Below, in pieces: positions 42,286 to 53,955 of a stretch of DNA of 64,000 nucleotides. The notes beneath the pieces were generated by a model. The model ran no database searches and was not told the DNA's origin. It worked only from the letters and a program-made list of their open reading frames with translations. The stretch spans positions 434,001 to 498,000 of the forward strand of contig JADJHU010000015.1 in the NCBI GenBank assembly GCA_016707425.1, read 5' to 3'. Every line of letters begins with the position of its first letter. The first letter of the stretch is position 1. This DNA comes from Gammaproteobacteria bacterium (GTDB lineage Bacteria > Pseudomonadota > Gammaproteobacteria > Steroidobacterales > Steroidobacteraceae). The position numbers were made by a program, and so were the translations under genes.

Positions 42286-43383
42286 ATGAAGCTGACAGCG
42301 ACCCGGGAAGAGATCCTCGCTCCTCTGCAGAGTGTCATCGGAGTCGTCGAGCGCCGGCAGACGATGCCGATCCTCGCCAACGTCCTGCTCTCGGCACAGA
42401 ACAACCGCCTGAGCATCACGGGCACGGATCTCGAGGTGGAGCTCGTCGCCTCGGGAGCCGTGAATGTCGCGCAAGCGGGAGATGTCACGGTTCCAGGCCG
42501 GAAGTTTCTCGATATCTTTCGTGCGCTGCCATCTGGAACCAGCGTCGTGCTGGCGACCGAGGGCGAGCGGGTGAGCGTGAAGGGGGGACGGAGCCGCTTC
42601 GCCCTCGCCAGCCTGCCCGCGAGCGAGTTTCCCGTGATCGATCAGATCAATACGCAGCAGTCGCTTCGACTGGCGCAGCCGACCTTCCGGATGCTGATCG
42701 ACAAGACCCACTTCTCGATGGCGCAGCAGGATGTGCGCTATTACCTGAACGGCATGCTCCTCGAGACCGAGGGCGCGCGGCTGCGCGCGGTCGCGACCGA
42801 CGGGCATCGCCTCGCCCTTTGCGAGGCAACGCTGGAAGCGCCGGTGGGAGTCAGCCAGCAGGTGATCCTGCCGCGCAAGGGTGTCCTGGAGCTGCAGCGT
42901 ATCCTGGGCTCCGAGGAACAGCTGGAGCTCAGCATCGGCAGTCACCACATTCGTGCACAGATTGGCGATATTCGATTCACATCAAAGCTGATCGACGGAA
43001 AATTCCCGGAGTATGGGCGTGTGATCCCACATGAACCGCCGCGCCAGGTGCTCGCGGACCGGGAGGCGTTGCGTCAGGCCTTACAGCGTACCGCCATTCT
43101 CTCCAACGAGAAGTATCGCGGAGTTCGCCTCAGTTTGAAGCATGATCTACTCATTATGCAGGCACATAACCCGGAGCAGGAGGAAGCCGAGGATCAGCTG
43201 GAAGTCGAGTACGAGGGCGAAGACATCGACATCGGCTTCAACGTCACCTATCTCCTCGATGCGCTTGGGGCCATCGAAGGGGACAAGGTGCAGCTGGGGA
43301 TCGCTGACGCAAACAGCAGCTGTCTGGTGCAGGCGCCAGGAATGGCGCATACGCGCTACGTAGTCATGCCGATGAGGCTCTGA
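42286..43383 (+). CDS. dnaN: DNA polymerase III beta clamp
   Basis: 365-residue sliding clamp. Family sequence throughout: MKLTATREEILAPLQSVIGV, RRQTMPILANVLL, TDLEVELVA, the FPVID and RYYLNGMLLE segments, ATDGHRLALC and the C-terminal HTRYVVMPMRL that forms the partner-binding cleft. The ATG at 42286 follows a poor ribosome site; upstream frame is non-coding. It is spaced 9 bases from recF and probably co-transcribed. Confidence 0.97.
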   Translation: MKLTATREEILAPLQSVIGVVERRQTMPILANVLLSAQNNRLSITGTDLEVELVASGAVNVAQAGDVTVPGRKFLDIFRALPSGTSVVLATEGERVSVKGGRSRFALASLPASEFPVIDQINTQQSLRLAQPTFRMLIDKTHFSMAQQDVRYYLNGMLLETEGARLRAVATDGHRLALCEATLEAPVGVSQQVILPRKGVLELQRILGSEEQLELSIGSHHIRAQIGDIRFTSKLIDGKFPEYGRVIPHEPPRQVLADREALRQALQRTAILSNEKYRGVRLSLKHDLLIMQAHNPEQEEAEDQLEVEYEGEDIDIGFNVTYLLDALGAIEGDKVQLGIADANSSCLVQAPGMAHTRYVVMPMRL

Positions 43384-43392
43384 TCCGGCTCG

Positions 43393-44460
43393 ATGTCTCT
43401 TGCCACACTGCGAGTGGAGAGCCTTCGTTGCCTCCAGAGCGCAGAGCTCGCCTTCTCGCCGAGGATCAACGTCGTCTCGGGGCCGAACGGCGCCGGCAAG
43501 ACCTCTCTTCTCGAAGGGATTTTCCTGCTGGGCCGCGGGCGGTCGTTTCGTACGCGTAACAACGAACGGCTGATTCGCCATGGTGACGCACTGCTGCGTG
43601 TGGTGGGGCGGGTGGAGCGCGACCCAGCCGCACGGGGGCATCAGTTGGGCGTCGAGGTCTCTCGCACGGAGGGCACCCGGGCCAGGATCGACGGAGCCTT
43701 CGCCGAGTCTCTGGCCGAACTTTCGCAGGTCTTTGCGGTTCAGGTCATCGATCCGGAGATCCACAAGCTCCTCGAAGACGGTCCCCAGCGGCGGCGCCGT
43801 TGGCTGGACTGGCTGGTGTTCCACGTGGAACCAGGTTTCGTTGAGCACTGGCTTCGCTATACGCGCGCGATCCGCCAGCGCAATGCGGCTCTGAGGCAGG
43901 GCGCTGTCGCGTTCGAGGCTTGGGATCCAGAGCTGGTTCGCCATGGCGAGGCCATCACGGCAGCCCGCCGACGGGCGCTCGAACGGCTGATCCCGCGATG
44001 GCACGAGCTTGGGCGCGAACTCGGTACGGTCGAGCTGACGCTAGGCTATGGCCAGGGGTGGTCGCAGGAGTCGTCCCTGGCCGCAGCGCTGCAAGACTCC
44101 CGGGGGAGAGATCAGGAGCGCCAGATGACCTGCGCGGGACCTCACCGGGCGGACGTCCTCCTCCGAGTCGACGGACGCGCCGCTCGCGAGGTTCTCTCCC
44201 GCGGGCAGCAGAAACTCGCTGCTGTGGCGATGATGCTGAGTCAGGTCGAACTGCTGCAGGAGGAGTATGGGATCGTGCCGACGCTCCTGCTGGACGATCC
44301 TGCCGCTGAGCTGGATCCGGTGCGCCTGGCTGCTTTTCTTCGTCGCGTCCAGAAACTCGATTGCCAGCTCATCGTCACGGCGATCCAGAATAATTTCAGT
44401 CTCTTAGGCGAGCCAGACCGGCTGTTCCACGTGGAACGGGGGAGGGTGGGTCAGCTATAA
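43393..44460 (+). CDS. recF: RecF recombination and gap-repair ATPase
   Basis: 355-residue SMC-like ATPase that loads RecA at gaps with RecO and RecR. Walker A GPNGAGKT at 30-37, FRTRNNERLIRHG, signature-like LSRGQQKLAAVAMML near 270 and Walker B PTLLLDDPAAELD near 300. Length is usual and the frame is intact. It lies between dnaN and gyrB, 8 bases before gyrB. Confidence 0.96.
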   Translation: MSLATLRVESLRCLQSAELAFSPRINVVSGPNGAGKTSLLEGIFLLGRGRSFRTRNNERLIRHGDALLRVVGRVERDPAARGHQLGVEVSRTEGTRARIDGAFAESLAELSQVFAVQVIDPEIHKLLEDGPQRRRRWLDWLVFHVEPGFVEHWLRYTRAIRQRNAALRQGAVAFEAWDPELVRHGEAITAARRRALERLIPRWHELGRELGTVELTLGYGQGWSQESSLAAALQDSRGRDQERQMTCAGPHRADVLLRVDGRAAREVLSRGQQKLAAVAMMLSQVELLQEEYGIVPTLLLDDPAAELDPVRLAAFLRRVQKLDCQLIVTAIQNNFSLLGEPDRLFHVERGRVGQL

Positions 44461-44468
44461 TTACTGGT

Positions 44469-46904
<2,436 letters not shown>

Positions 46905-46965
46905 CGGCGTTTTACGAATCGCTGGCGAAACGTAATCACACAGTCAAAGCTGGATTGTCGCACAT

Positions 46966-47502
46966 ATGATACCGAAGCACCTGTTCCGTGCGGGCGTCGT
47001 GGCCCTCGGCTTCTGTCTGACTATGCTCGCCGCATGTGACCGTACGCCACGAGCCACCGCAAGTCCGACACCCGAAGCCCAGGCGCAACAGGCTCAGCGG
47101 GCGCTGGCTGCCGGTCAGCGCGCCTATGCGCAGACAGACTTCGCGACCGCGTTCGAGCGCTTCCGGGAGGCCGCCCTGGGGGGCAATGCGAACGCCCAGT
47201 ACTACCTCGGCGTCATGTACGCCGACGGTCAGGGTACGCAGACGAACTTCGCGGAGGCGGCCCGCTGGTATGAGAAGGCCGCGGCGCAGAATCAGCCGGA
47301 TGCCCTCTATAAACTCGCGAGGCTGTATGCCATCGGGCTGGGCGTGAACGTCGATGGCAAGCGCGCCATCGAGCTCTATGCCCGTGCGGCCGCCGCCTAT
47401 CCTCCGGGTCAGGAACGTGACGCGGCCGAACAGCAGCGCGCGGCGCTCGCGGCGGCGGTGAAGAGCGGCGCACCTGCGCCTGGGCATCCTCCACCGAATT
47501 GA
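46966..47502 (+). CDS. Sel1-repeat lipoprotein
   Basis: 178-residue product with lipobox LTMLAAC (Cys24), an Ala/Gln-rich linker and two to three Sel1-like repeats (AFERFREAALGGNANAQYYL, AARWYEKAAAQNQPDALYKL, AIELYARAA). Sel1 proteins form helical scaffolds for protein contacts; here it would be anchored in the envelope. The position after gyrB and before PBP7 does not suggest a specific role. Confidence 0.85.
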   Translation: MIPKHLFRAGVVALGFCLTMLAACDRTPRATASPTPEAQAQQAQRALAAGQRAYAQTDFATAFERFREAALGGNANAQYYLGVMYADGQGTQTNFAEAARWYEKAAAQNQPDALYKLARLYAIGLGVNVDGKRAIELYARAAAAYPPGQERDAAEQQRAALAAAVKSGAPAPGHPPPN

Positions 47503-47640
47503 TCCCCGATCCCGAGGCTCACACCCGCGTGGCGCGGCAGGACCGCCGTGAGCTCGTGGTGTGACCGGCAGCCGCATCCTGCTCCGGGAATCTATGTCAT
47601 GATTTCTTTCTAACACCACGGCAGCTCGAGGAAAGCAATC

Positions 47641-48483
47641 GTGCTCACGACGCCGCGTATGGGTCTTTCGCCTCTGATCGCGCTCGCGCTGCTGCTCGTG
47701 GCCAGCCCGGTCTGGTCCGTGACGGTGTCCCGGGAACCGGGTATCCGTTCGGGTGCCGCACTCATCCTCGATGAGCAGACGGACGAGGTTCTCTATGCGC
47801 GGCGTGCCGATGTCCCGGCGCCGATCGCCTCCATCACCAAGCTCATGACGGCGATGGTCGTGACGCAGGCGCACCAGCCGCTGGATGAGCGCATCCAGAT
47901 CACGACCGCGGACGTCTCGAAGAGCAAGGGCGCATATTCGCGGCTTCCGGTGGGCGCCATGCTCACGCGCGGGGAGCTGCTGCACCTTGCGCTGATGGCC
48001 TCGGAGAACCGGGCCGCGCACGCCCTGGGGCGCAGCTACCCGGGCGGGGAGGCCGCGTTCGTGCGTGCCATGAACCTCGAGGCCCGCAAGCTCGACATGA
48101 GGCACACGCACTTCGTCGAGCCTACCGGGCTCTCGGAGGACAACGTGTCGACGCCCGCGGATCTTGCGAAGCTGGTGATCGCGGCGTCCCAGAACCCGAC
48201 CATCCGCGCCTACTCCACGGATCCCGCGCACGCCGTTGCGCTGGGGCGCCACCTCGTCGAGTTCCACAATACGAACTCACTGGTCCGGAATCCGGCCTGG
48301 GACATCGCCCTGCAGAAGACGGGGTATATCGCCGAGGCCGGCCGCTGCCTCGTCATGAAGGCGGTCATCGAAGGACGATCGGTCGTGATCGTGCTCCTCA
48401 ACTCCTTCGGCAAGTACACACGCGTGGCGGACGCCAGGCGTGTGCGCAACTGGATGGAGCAGCAGCTCAGCGAGCACCGCTGA
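47641..48483 (+). CDS. pbpG: D-alanyl-D-alanine endopeptidase (PBP7-like)
   Basis: 280-residue exported serine peptidase of the S11 family. Signal peptide to about residue 26, then the three active-site motifs S64-I-T-K67, S121-E-N123 and KTG near 224 (ALQKTGYIAEAG). It lacks the C-terminal beta domain of PBP5, which favours a PBP7-type endopeptidase that cuts peptidoglycan cross-links. The start is GTG at 47641, with GAGGAAAG upstream. Confidence 0.9.
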   Translation: MLTTPRMGLSPLIALALLLVASPVWSVTVSREPGIRSGAALILDEQTDEVLYARRADVPAPIASITKLMTAMVVTQAHQPLDERIQITTADVSKSKGAYSRLPVGAMLTRGELLHLALMASENRAAHALGRSYPGGEAAFVRAMNLEARKLDMRHTHFVEPTGLSEDNVSTPADLAKLVIAASQNPTIRAYSTDPAHAVALGRHLVEFHNTNSLVRNPAWDIALQKTGYIAEAGRCLVMKAVIEGRSVVIVLLNSFGKYTRVADARRVRNWMEQQLSEHR

Positions 48484-48514
48484 GGCGCCCGGCGCGCGCC
48501 GCCCGTGCCGTGGA

Positions 48515-49237
48515 CTAGGCCGACTCGCCCCGGCGCAGCTCCTGGATCGTTTCCTCCACCCAGCGCTGCGCCTCCTCGTTCACCTGGCGCGGATCGCGGC
48601 CGCGCGCCACGATGGGCTTGCCGATGACGACGGTGATCGTGCCGGGCTTCTTCAGGAGTCCCCGGCGCGGCCAGTAATAGCCCGAGTCGTGCGCGATCGG
48701 CACGACGAGGCAGCCGGCGCGCGACGCGAGCAGGGCGCCACTCACGCCATAGCGCCGCGTCTGCCCGGGAGGCATGCGCGTGCCTTCGGGAAAGATCATG
48801 ACCCAGTCCCCCTGGGCGAGGCGGCGGAGACCGCTCTGGATCACCTGTCGCACCGCCGCATGCGCGGACCCGCGATCGATGGCGATGGCATGGATCAAGG
48901 GCATGACCCAGCCGACGAACGGGACCCACATGAGCTCACGCTTCAGGACCCACACCTGGCGAGGACACACGACCGCCATGGCGAAGGTCTCCCAGGACGA
49001 GGCGTGCTTCCAGAGTGCCACGTGAGCGCCGGCCGGCAGGTTCTCCCTGCCGACGACGCGATAGTCGAGCCCGCAGATCACTCGCAGCGAGACGAGGAGC
49101 ACCCGCGCCCAGACGCGCACCAGTACGAAGCGCACACGGAAGGGCAGCACGAGGCAGGCGAAAAAAAGGAACACGCCGTAGAAGAACGTCCACAGCAGGA
49201 AGAGCGCCGTGAAGATCGTCGATCTGAGCCACTGCAC
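48515..49237 (-). CDS. 1-acyl-sn-glycerol-3-phosphate acyltransferase (PlsC family)
   Basis: 240-residue membrane acyltransferase that makes phosphatidic acid. One or two N-terminal helices, then motif I KHASSWET where the usual HX4D Asp is replaced by Glu, as in a common proteobacterial subgroup, motif III IFPEGTR and motif IV VPIAHDSG. It lies 29 bases downstream of glyS on the same strand and may be read from the glyQ promoter. Confidence 0.87.
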   Translation of the reverse strand: MQWLRSTIFTALFLLWTFFYGVFLFFACLVLPFRVRFVLVRVWARVLLVSLRVICGLDYRVVGRENLPAGAHVALWKHASSWETFAMAVVCPRQVWVLKRELMWVPFVGWVMPLIHAIAIDRGSAHAAVRQVIQSGLRRLAQGDWVMIFPEGTRMPPGQTRRYGVSGALLASRAGCLVVPIAHDSGYYWPRRGLLKKPGTITVVIGKPIVARGRDPRQVNEEAQRWVEETIQELRRGESA

Positions 49238-49266
49238 GGCCGGCCCGTCCTGGTGACTTTCGACCT

Positions 49267-51381
49267 TCAGCCCGGCAGGCGCGAGAGGTCGGCGATGCCG
49301 CCGAAGAGCTCTCGCAGCTCGACCAGCAGGGCGAGGCGGTTGGCGCGCAGCGGCGCGTCCTCGGCCATGACCATGACCGCATCGAAGAAGGCATCGACCT
49401 GTGGTCGCAGGCGCGCGAGCGTTGCGAGCGCTCCCGCGTAGTCGGCGGTGGCGATCGCCCGCGCCACGGGCTCGCGCACCTGGCCCATCGCGGCGTGCAG
49501 CTCGCGCTCGGCGGGCTCGCGCAGAAGCGCGAGATCCACCCTCGCGCCCGGCGGGCTCGTGGTCTTTTTCAGGATGTTGGCGGTGCGCTTGTTGGCGGCC
49601 GTCAGGCTCAGCGCCTCGGGCTGCGCGAGAAAACCGCCGAGCGCCCGCAGCCGCACCTCGAAGTCGAGCGGTGAGCGCGGAGCGAGCGCGAGCACGGCAT
49701 CGAACATCTCGGTGGTGATGGCGCCCGTGTCGGTGCGCTCGAGATCGTAGGCGCGCAGACGCTCCATGGCATAGGCGTAGAGTTCCTGCACCACGCCCGC
49801 AGGCGCGGGCAGCGGTTGCGCCGCCACGGCCGCCTCGATCAGGGCGCGCAGGTCCAGCGCAAGGCGCTTCTCGACGAGGATCCGCAGCAGGCCGATCGCG
49901 GCACGGCGCAGGCCGAAGGGGTCCTTCGTGCCACTCGGCTTCTCCCCCAGCACGAAGATCCCGGCGAGTGCGTCGAGCTTGTCCGCGAGCGCGAGCGCCA
50001 GCCCGGTGTGCGTCTCCGGCAGTGCGTCACCTGCGCCGCGCGGCAGGTAGTGCTCGCGGATGGCCTCGGCAACCTCGGGCGGTTCGCCGTCCGCGAGGGC
50101 GTAGTAGCGGCCCATGACGCCCTGCAGCTCGGGAAATTCCCCGACCATGGCAGTAAGCAGATCGCACTTGCAGAGCTGCGCGGCACGCTCGGCGAGTGCC
50201 AGCTCGCCACCGATGTCCACAGCAATCCGGGATGCGAGGGTCCGTATGCGCGCGACGCGCTCGCCCACGGATCCGAGCCTGGCCTGGTAGGTGACGGCCT
50301 GCAGGCCGGCGAATCGTGCCGCGAGCGGTGCCCTGCGGTCCTGCTCCCGGAAGAACGCGGCATCCGAGAGCCTCGGGCGGACGACGCGCTCGTTGCCCGC
50401 CCGCACCTGCGCGGGATCGCGGCTCTCGATGTTGCTCACCGTGACGAACCAGGGTGCCAGCGCGCCCGAGGTATCCTGGACCGGGAAATAGCGTTGGTGC
50501 GCCTGCAGCGTGGCCATGAGGACCTCGCGTGGCAGTGTCAGGAAGCGCTCCTCGAAGCGCCCGGCGACGGCCACGGGCCACTCGACCAGCGCCGTGACCT
50601 CGTCGAGCAGTGCCTCATCGACCACAGCGTGTCCACCGTGCGTACGTGCAGCGGCGAGCACGCCCTCGCGAATGCGTTCGCGGCGCTCGGCGAAGTCGGC
50701 GAGCACATGCCCGCGCTCGCGCAGGGCCGTGGCGTACGTGGCCGGGGATTCGAGCGGGAGAGACGGCGGCCCGTGAAAACGATGGCCGCGGGTGGCACGG
50801 CCCGCATCCGTGTCGAGCAGCCGCGCCGGCACGATGTCCGAGCCGAAGAGCATGACGAGCCAGTGCACGGGCCGCACGAATTCGGCCTCACCGGCGCCCC
50901 AGCGCATGCGCTTCGGTATCGGCAGTGCCTCCACCGCGCCGCGCACGATGTCGGGGAGCAAGCTCACGGTGTCCAGGCCGCGCCGGTGACCCGTGAAGAA
51001 CAGGAATTCGCCCTTGGCCTCGTGCACCCGGCCGAGGCTCTCGGGCGGTACGCCGCAGCTCTCGGCAAAGGCGAGCGCCGCGCGCGTCGGGCGACCGTCC
51101 GCATCGAACGCCGCGGAGACGGGCGGTCCGCGACGCTTCAGCTCGCTGTCGGGCTGGCGCGCGGCGAGGTCGCGCACCCGCACGGCAAGACGGCGGGGCG
51201 TCGCAAAGGACTCGAGCGCCCCGTGTGGCAAACCCGCCTTCAGCAGGCCATCGCGTATGCCCTCGGCGAGGGCCCGCTCGAGCTCGGGCAGCGCGAGCGG
51301 CGGGAGCTCCTCCGTGCCGAGCTCGATCAGGAAATCGCGGTGGTCGCCCGGGGTGTTCGCGCCCGTCGAGTCGGTCCTCAC
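49267..51381 (-). CDS. glyS: Glycyl-tRNA synthetase beta subunit
   Basis: 704-residue beta subunit of the alpha2-beta2 enzyme. N-terminus DFLIELGTEELPP, conserved ATPRRLAV, RMRWGAGEAEFVRPVHW, the HD-like region and a C-terminal anticodon-binding domain (KRTANILKK, MVMAEDAPLRANRLALL). The GTG start at 51381 overlaps the glyQ stop (GTGA), coupling translation of the two subunits. Confidence 0.96.
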   Translation of the reverse strand: MRTDSTGANTPGDHRDFLIELGTEELPPLALPELERALAEGIRDGLLKAGLPHGALESFATPRRLAVRVRDLAARQPDSELKRRGPPVSAAFDADGRPTRAALAFAESCGVPPESLGRVHEAKGEFLFFTGHRRGLDTVSLLPDIVRGAVEALPIPKRMRWGAGEAEFVRPVHWLVMLFGSDIVPARLLDTDAGRATRGHRFHGPPSLPLESPATYATALRERGHVLADFAERRERIREGVLAAARTHGGHAVVDEALLDEVTALVEWPVAVAGRFEERFLTLPREVLMATLQAHQRYFPVQDTSGALAPWFVTVSNIESRDPAQVRAGNERVVRPRLSDAAFFREQDRRAPLAARFAGLQAVTYQARLGSVGERVARIRTLASRIAVDIGGELALAERAAQLCKCDLLTAMVGEFPELQGVMGRYYALADGEPPEVAEAIREHYLPRGAGDALPETHTGLALALADKLDALAGIFVLGEKPSGTKDPFGLRRAAIGLLRILVEKRLALDLRALIEAAVAAQPLPAPAGVVQELYAYAMERLRAYDLERTDTGAITTEMFDAVLALAPRSPLDFEVRLRALGGFLAQPEALSLTAANKRTANILKKTTSPPGARVDLALLREPAERELHAAMGQVREPVARAIATADYAGALATLARLRPQVDAFFDAVMVMAEDAPLRANRLALLVELRELFGGIADLSRLPG

Positions 51382-52304
51382 GCTGCCACCCGCGGTGCCT
51401 GCAACATTGGAAAACCAAGGCTCTCACGGCTCTCGTAATACGCCTGGGCAACGCCGCGGGCGAGCGCCCGCACACGCAGGATGAAGCGCTGGCGCTCGCT
51501 GACCGAGATCGCCCGGCGCGCGTCGAGCAGGTTGAAGGTGTGCGAGGCCTTCAGCACCTGTTCATAGGCTGGCAGTGCGAGCTGCGCCGCGAGCAGGGCC
51601 TTGCAGGCGGCTTCGTGCTCGTCGAAATGACGGAACAGCACCGCGATGTCCGCGTGCTCGAAGTTGTATTTCGACTGCTCGACCTCGTTCTGGTGGAAGA
51701 CGTCGCCGTAAGTGACGCGCCCGAATGGTCCGTCGGTCCAGACGAGGTCGAAGACACTCTCGACGCCCTGCAGATACATGGCAAGCCGCTCGAGGCCGTA
51801 GGTGATCTCGCCCGTCACGGGGCGGCAGTCGAGACCGCCGACCTGCTGGAAGTAGGTGAACTGCGTGATTTCCATGCCGTTCAGCCAGACCTCCCAGCCG
51901 AGCCCCCAGGCCCCGAGGGTCGGTGACTCCCAGTTGTCCTCGACGAAGCGGATGTCGTGGACCAGGGGATCGAAGCCGAGCATCTTCAGCGAGCCGAGGT
52001 ACCGCTCCAGGATGTCGAGTGGCGAGGGCTTGATGACGACCTGGAACTGGTAATAGTGCTGCAGGCGGAAGGGGTTCTCGCCGTAGCGCCCGTCGGTCGG
52101 GCGCCGCGAGGGCTGGACGTAGGCCGCACTCCAGGGTTCCGGCCCGATCGAGCGCAGGAAGGTCGCGGTGTGGAAGGTGCCTGCACCCATTTCCATGTCG
52201 TAGGGCTGCAGGATCACGCAGCCCTGGCCCGCCCAGTAGCGCTGCAGGGCAAAGATGAGGTCCTGGAAGGTCTGGGGCGATGTCGGCGTGTCGGCGGTAC
52301 TCAT
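51378..52304 (-). CDS. glyQ: Glycyl-tRNA synthetase alpha subunit
   Basis: 308-residue catalytic subunit. TFQDLIFALQRYWAGQGCVI, motif-2 region GPEPWSAAYVQPSRRPTDGR, the NWESPTLGAWGLGWEVW block and GGLDCRPVTGEITYGLERLA are diagnostic. The ATG at 52304 is preferred to an in-frame start at 52370, which would add 22 residues outside the family. Divergent from glnA across a 233-base regulatory region. Confidence 0.96.
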   Translation of the reverse strand: MSTADTPTSPQTFQDLIFALQRYWAGQGCVILQPYDMEMGAGTFHTATFLRSIGPEPWSAAYVQPSRRPTDGRYGENPFRLQHYYQFQVVIKPSPLDILERYLGSLKMLGFDPLVHDIRFVEDNWESPTLGAWGLGWEVWLNGMEITQFTYFQQVGGLDCRPVTGEITYGLERLAMYLQGVESVFDLVWTDGPFGRVTYGDVFHQNEVEQSKYNFEHADIAVLFRHFDEHEAACKALLAAQLALPAYEQVLKASHTFNLLDARRAISVSERQRFILRVRALARGVAQAYYESRESLGFPMLQAPRVAA

Positions 52305-52394
52305 GGCGGTCGGCAACCGGCAGTGCCCGTTCGCGGGCGCGCGGGAGTATAGCGGCTCGTCGATGCGCACTCGCCGGTGCGAGCGCTCCGCTCA

Positions 52395-52443
52395 TGCACT
52401 AAAATCGTGCTCCGGCATGAGTGGCCTGATCCAGAATGGTGCA
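52395..52443 (+). promoter_or_regulatory. Two NtrC-like binding sites upstream of glnA
   Basis: TGCACT-AAAAT-CGTGCT at 52395-52411 matches the NtrC dyad TGCACY-N5-GGTGCA at 11 of 12 positions. A second, TGATCC-AGAAT-GGTGCA at 52427-52443, has one perfect and one weak half. Their starts are exactly 32 bases apart, about three helical turns, so both face the same side of the DNA, about 100 and 70 bases before the sigma-54-like promoter. Confidence 0.65.
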
Positions 52444-52492
52444 TGCGCCCGCCTCTCGGCCGCCAAGCCATTGATTGGACGTTGTCTCGTTT

Positions 52493-52508
52493 TGGCACAG
52501 AGCCTGCA
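52493..52508 (+). promoter_or_regulatory. Sigma-54-type (-24/-12) promoter of glnA
   Basis: TGGCACAGAGCCTGCA fits the consensus TGGCACR-N4-TTGCW except for the first T of the -12 element, with correct GG-N10-GC spacing. A start near 52520 would leave a leader of about 18 bases to the glnA ATG, containing the CCCGGAGGC ribosome site. Confidence 0.7.
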
Positions 52509-52537
52509 TGCGTTGGACGGTCACTCCCGGAGGCACC

Positions 52538-53947
52538 ATGACCCCCACTGAAGTCATCCAGCTCATCAAGGACAAGGAAGTTAAGTTCGCCGACCTGCGT
52601 TTTACGGATACGCGGGGCAAGGAACAGCACGTCACGATTCCGGCCAAGCTCGTCAACGAAGACCTGTTTCGCGACGGCAAGATGTTCGACGGCTCGTCGA
52701 TCGGCGGCTGGAAGGGCATCAACGAGTCGGACATGATTCTGATGCCGGACGCCACCACGGCCGTGCTCGATCCCTTCTTCGAGGAGACGACCCTCGACAT
52801 CCGCTGCGACGTGGTGGAGCCGACCACCATGCAGGGCTACGAGCGCGACCCGCGTTCGCTCGCGCGGCGCGCCGAGACCTACCTCAAGTCCACGGGCATC
52901 GCCGACAGAGCGACCTTCGGCCCCGAGAACGAGTTCTTCATCTTCGACAGCATCCGCTGGGGTAACGAGATGCAAGGGTCGTTCTATCGCATCGATTCGG
53001 TGCAGGGCGCATGGAACTCGGGCACCGACTATGCCGAGGGCAACAAGGGGCACCGCCCCGGCGTCAAGGGTGGCTACTTTCCGGTGCCACCCGTCGATGC
53101 CTTCCAGGATATCCGCTCGGCGATGTGCCATGCGCTCGAGGAGATGGGCATGGTCGTCGAGGTGCACCACCACGAGGTGGCCACCGGCGGACAGTGCGAG
53201 ATCGGTGTCGGCGCGGGCGGGCTCGTCAGGAAAGCCGATGAGGTGCAGATCCTGAAGTATGTCGTGCACAACGTCGCGCACGGCTATGGCAAGACCGCGA
53301 CCTTCATGCCGAAGCCGCTGGTCGGGGACAACGGCAGCGGCATGCACGTGCACCAGTCGCTGCAGAAGGACGGCAAGGCCCTGTTTGCCGGTGACCGATA
53401 CGGCGGACTCTCCGAGCTCGCGCTCTACTACATCGGGGGCATCATCAAGCACGCCCGGGCGCTGAATGCCTTCACCAATCCGGGCACCAACAGCTACAAG
53501 CGTCTCGTGCCGGGGTTCGAGGCGCCCGTGATGCTCGCCTACTCTGCGCGCAACCGCTCCGCGTCGATCCGCATTCCCTGGGTGGCGAATCCGAAGGCGC
53601 GGCGCATCGAGGTGCGCTTCCCGGATTCGATCGCGAATCCCTATTTCGCCTTTGCCGCGATGATGATGGCGGGCCTGGACGGCATCCAGAACAAGATCCA
53701 TCCGGGCGAGCCGGCCGACAAGGACCTCTACGATCTCGAGCCCGAGGAGGCGAAGCACATCCCGACAGTGTGTCACTCGCTCGACATGGCGCTCGAGCAG
53801 CTCGACGGCGACCGTGAATTCCTGACGCGGGGCGGCGTGTTCACCAACGACGTGATCGACGCCTACATCGCGCTGAAGATGCAGGAAGTGACGCGCTATC
53901 GCATGAGCACCCACCCGCTCGAGCTGGAGATGTACTACAGCTGCTGA
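52538..53947 (+). CDS. glnA: Glutamine synthetase type I
   Basis: 469-residue GSI enzyme making glutamine from glutamate and ammonia. Motifs: MFDGSSIGGWKGINESDMIL, the GPENEFFIFD metal site, DNGSGMHVHQSL, the ATP-binding KRLVPGFEAPVMLAYSARNR, and the adenylylation site Tyr398 in KDLYDLEPEE, so activity is probably set by GlnE. The ATG at 52538 has GGAGGC upstream; longer readings run through the promoter. Transcription should be sigma-54- and NtrC-dependent from the upstream sites, with glnL and glnG downstream in the same orientation. Confidence 0.97.
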   Translation: MTPTEVIQLIKDKEVKFADLRFTDTRGKEQHVTIPAKLVNEDLFRDGKMFDGSSIGGWKGINESDMILMPDATTAVLDPFFEETTLDIRCDVVEPTTMQGYERDPRSLARRAETYLKSTGIADRATFGPENEFFIFDSIRWGNEMQGSFYRIDSVQGAWNSGTDYAEGNKGHRPGVKGGYFPVPPVDAFQDIRSAMCHALEEMGMVVEVHHHEVATGGQCEIGVGAGGLVRKADEVQILKYVVHNVAHGYGKTATFMPKPLVGDNGSGMHVHQSLQKDGKALFAGDRYGGLSELALYYIGGIIKHARALNAFTNPGTNSYKRLVPGFEAPVMLAYSARNRSASIRIPWVANPKARRIEVRFPDSIANPYFAFAAMMMAGLDGIQNKIHPGEPADKDLYDLEPEEAKHIPTVCHSLDMALEQLDGDREFLTRGGVFTNDVIDAYIALKMQEVTRYRMSTHPLELEMYYSC

Positions 53948-53955
53948 AGGGGTCC

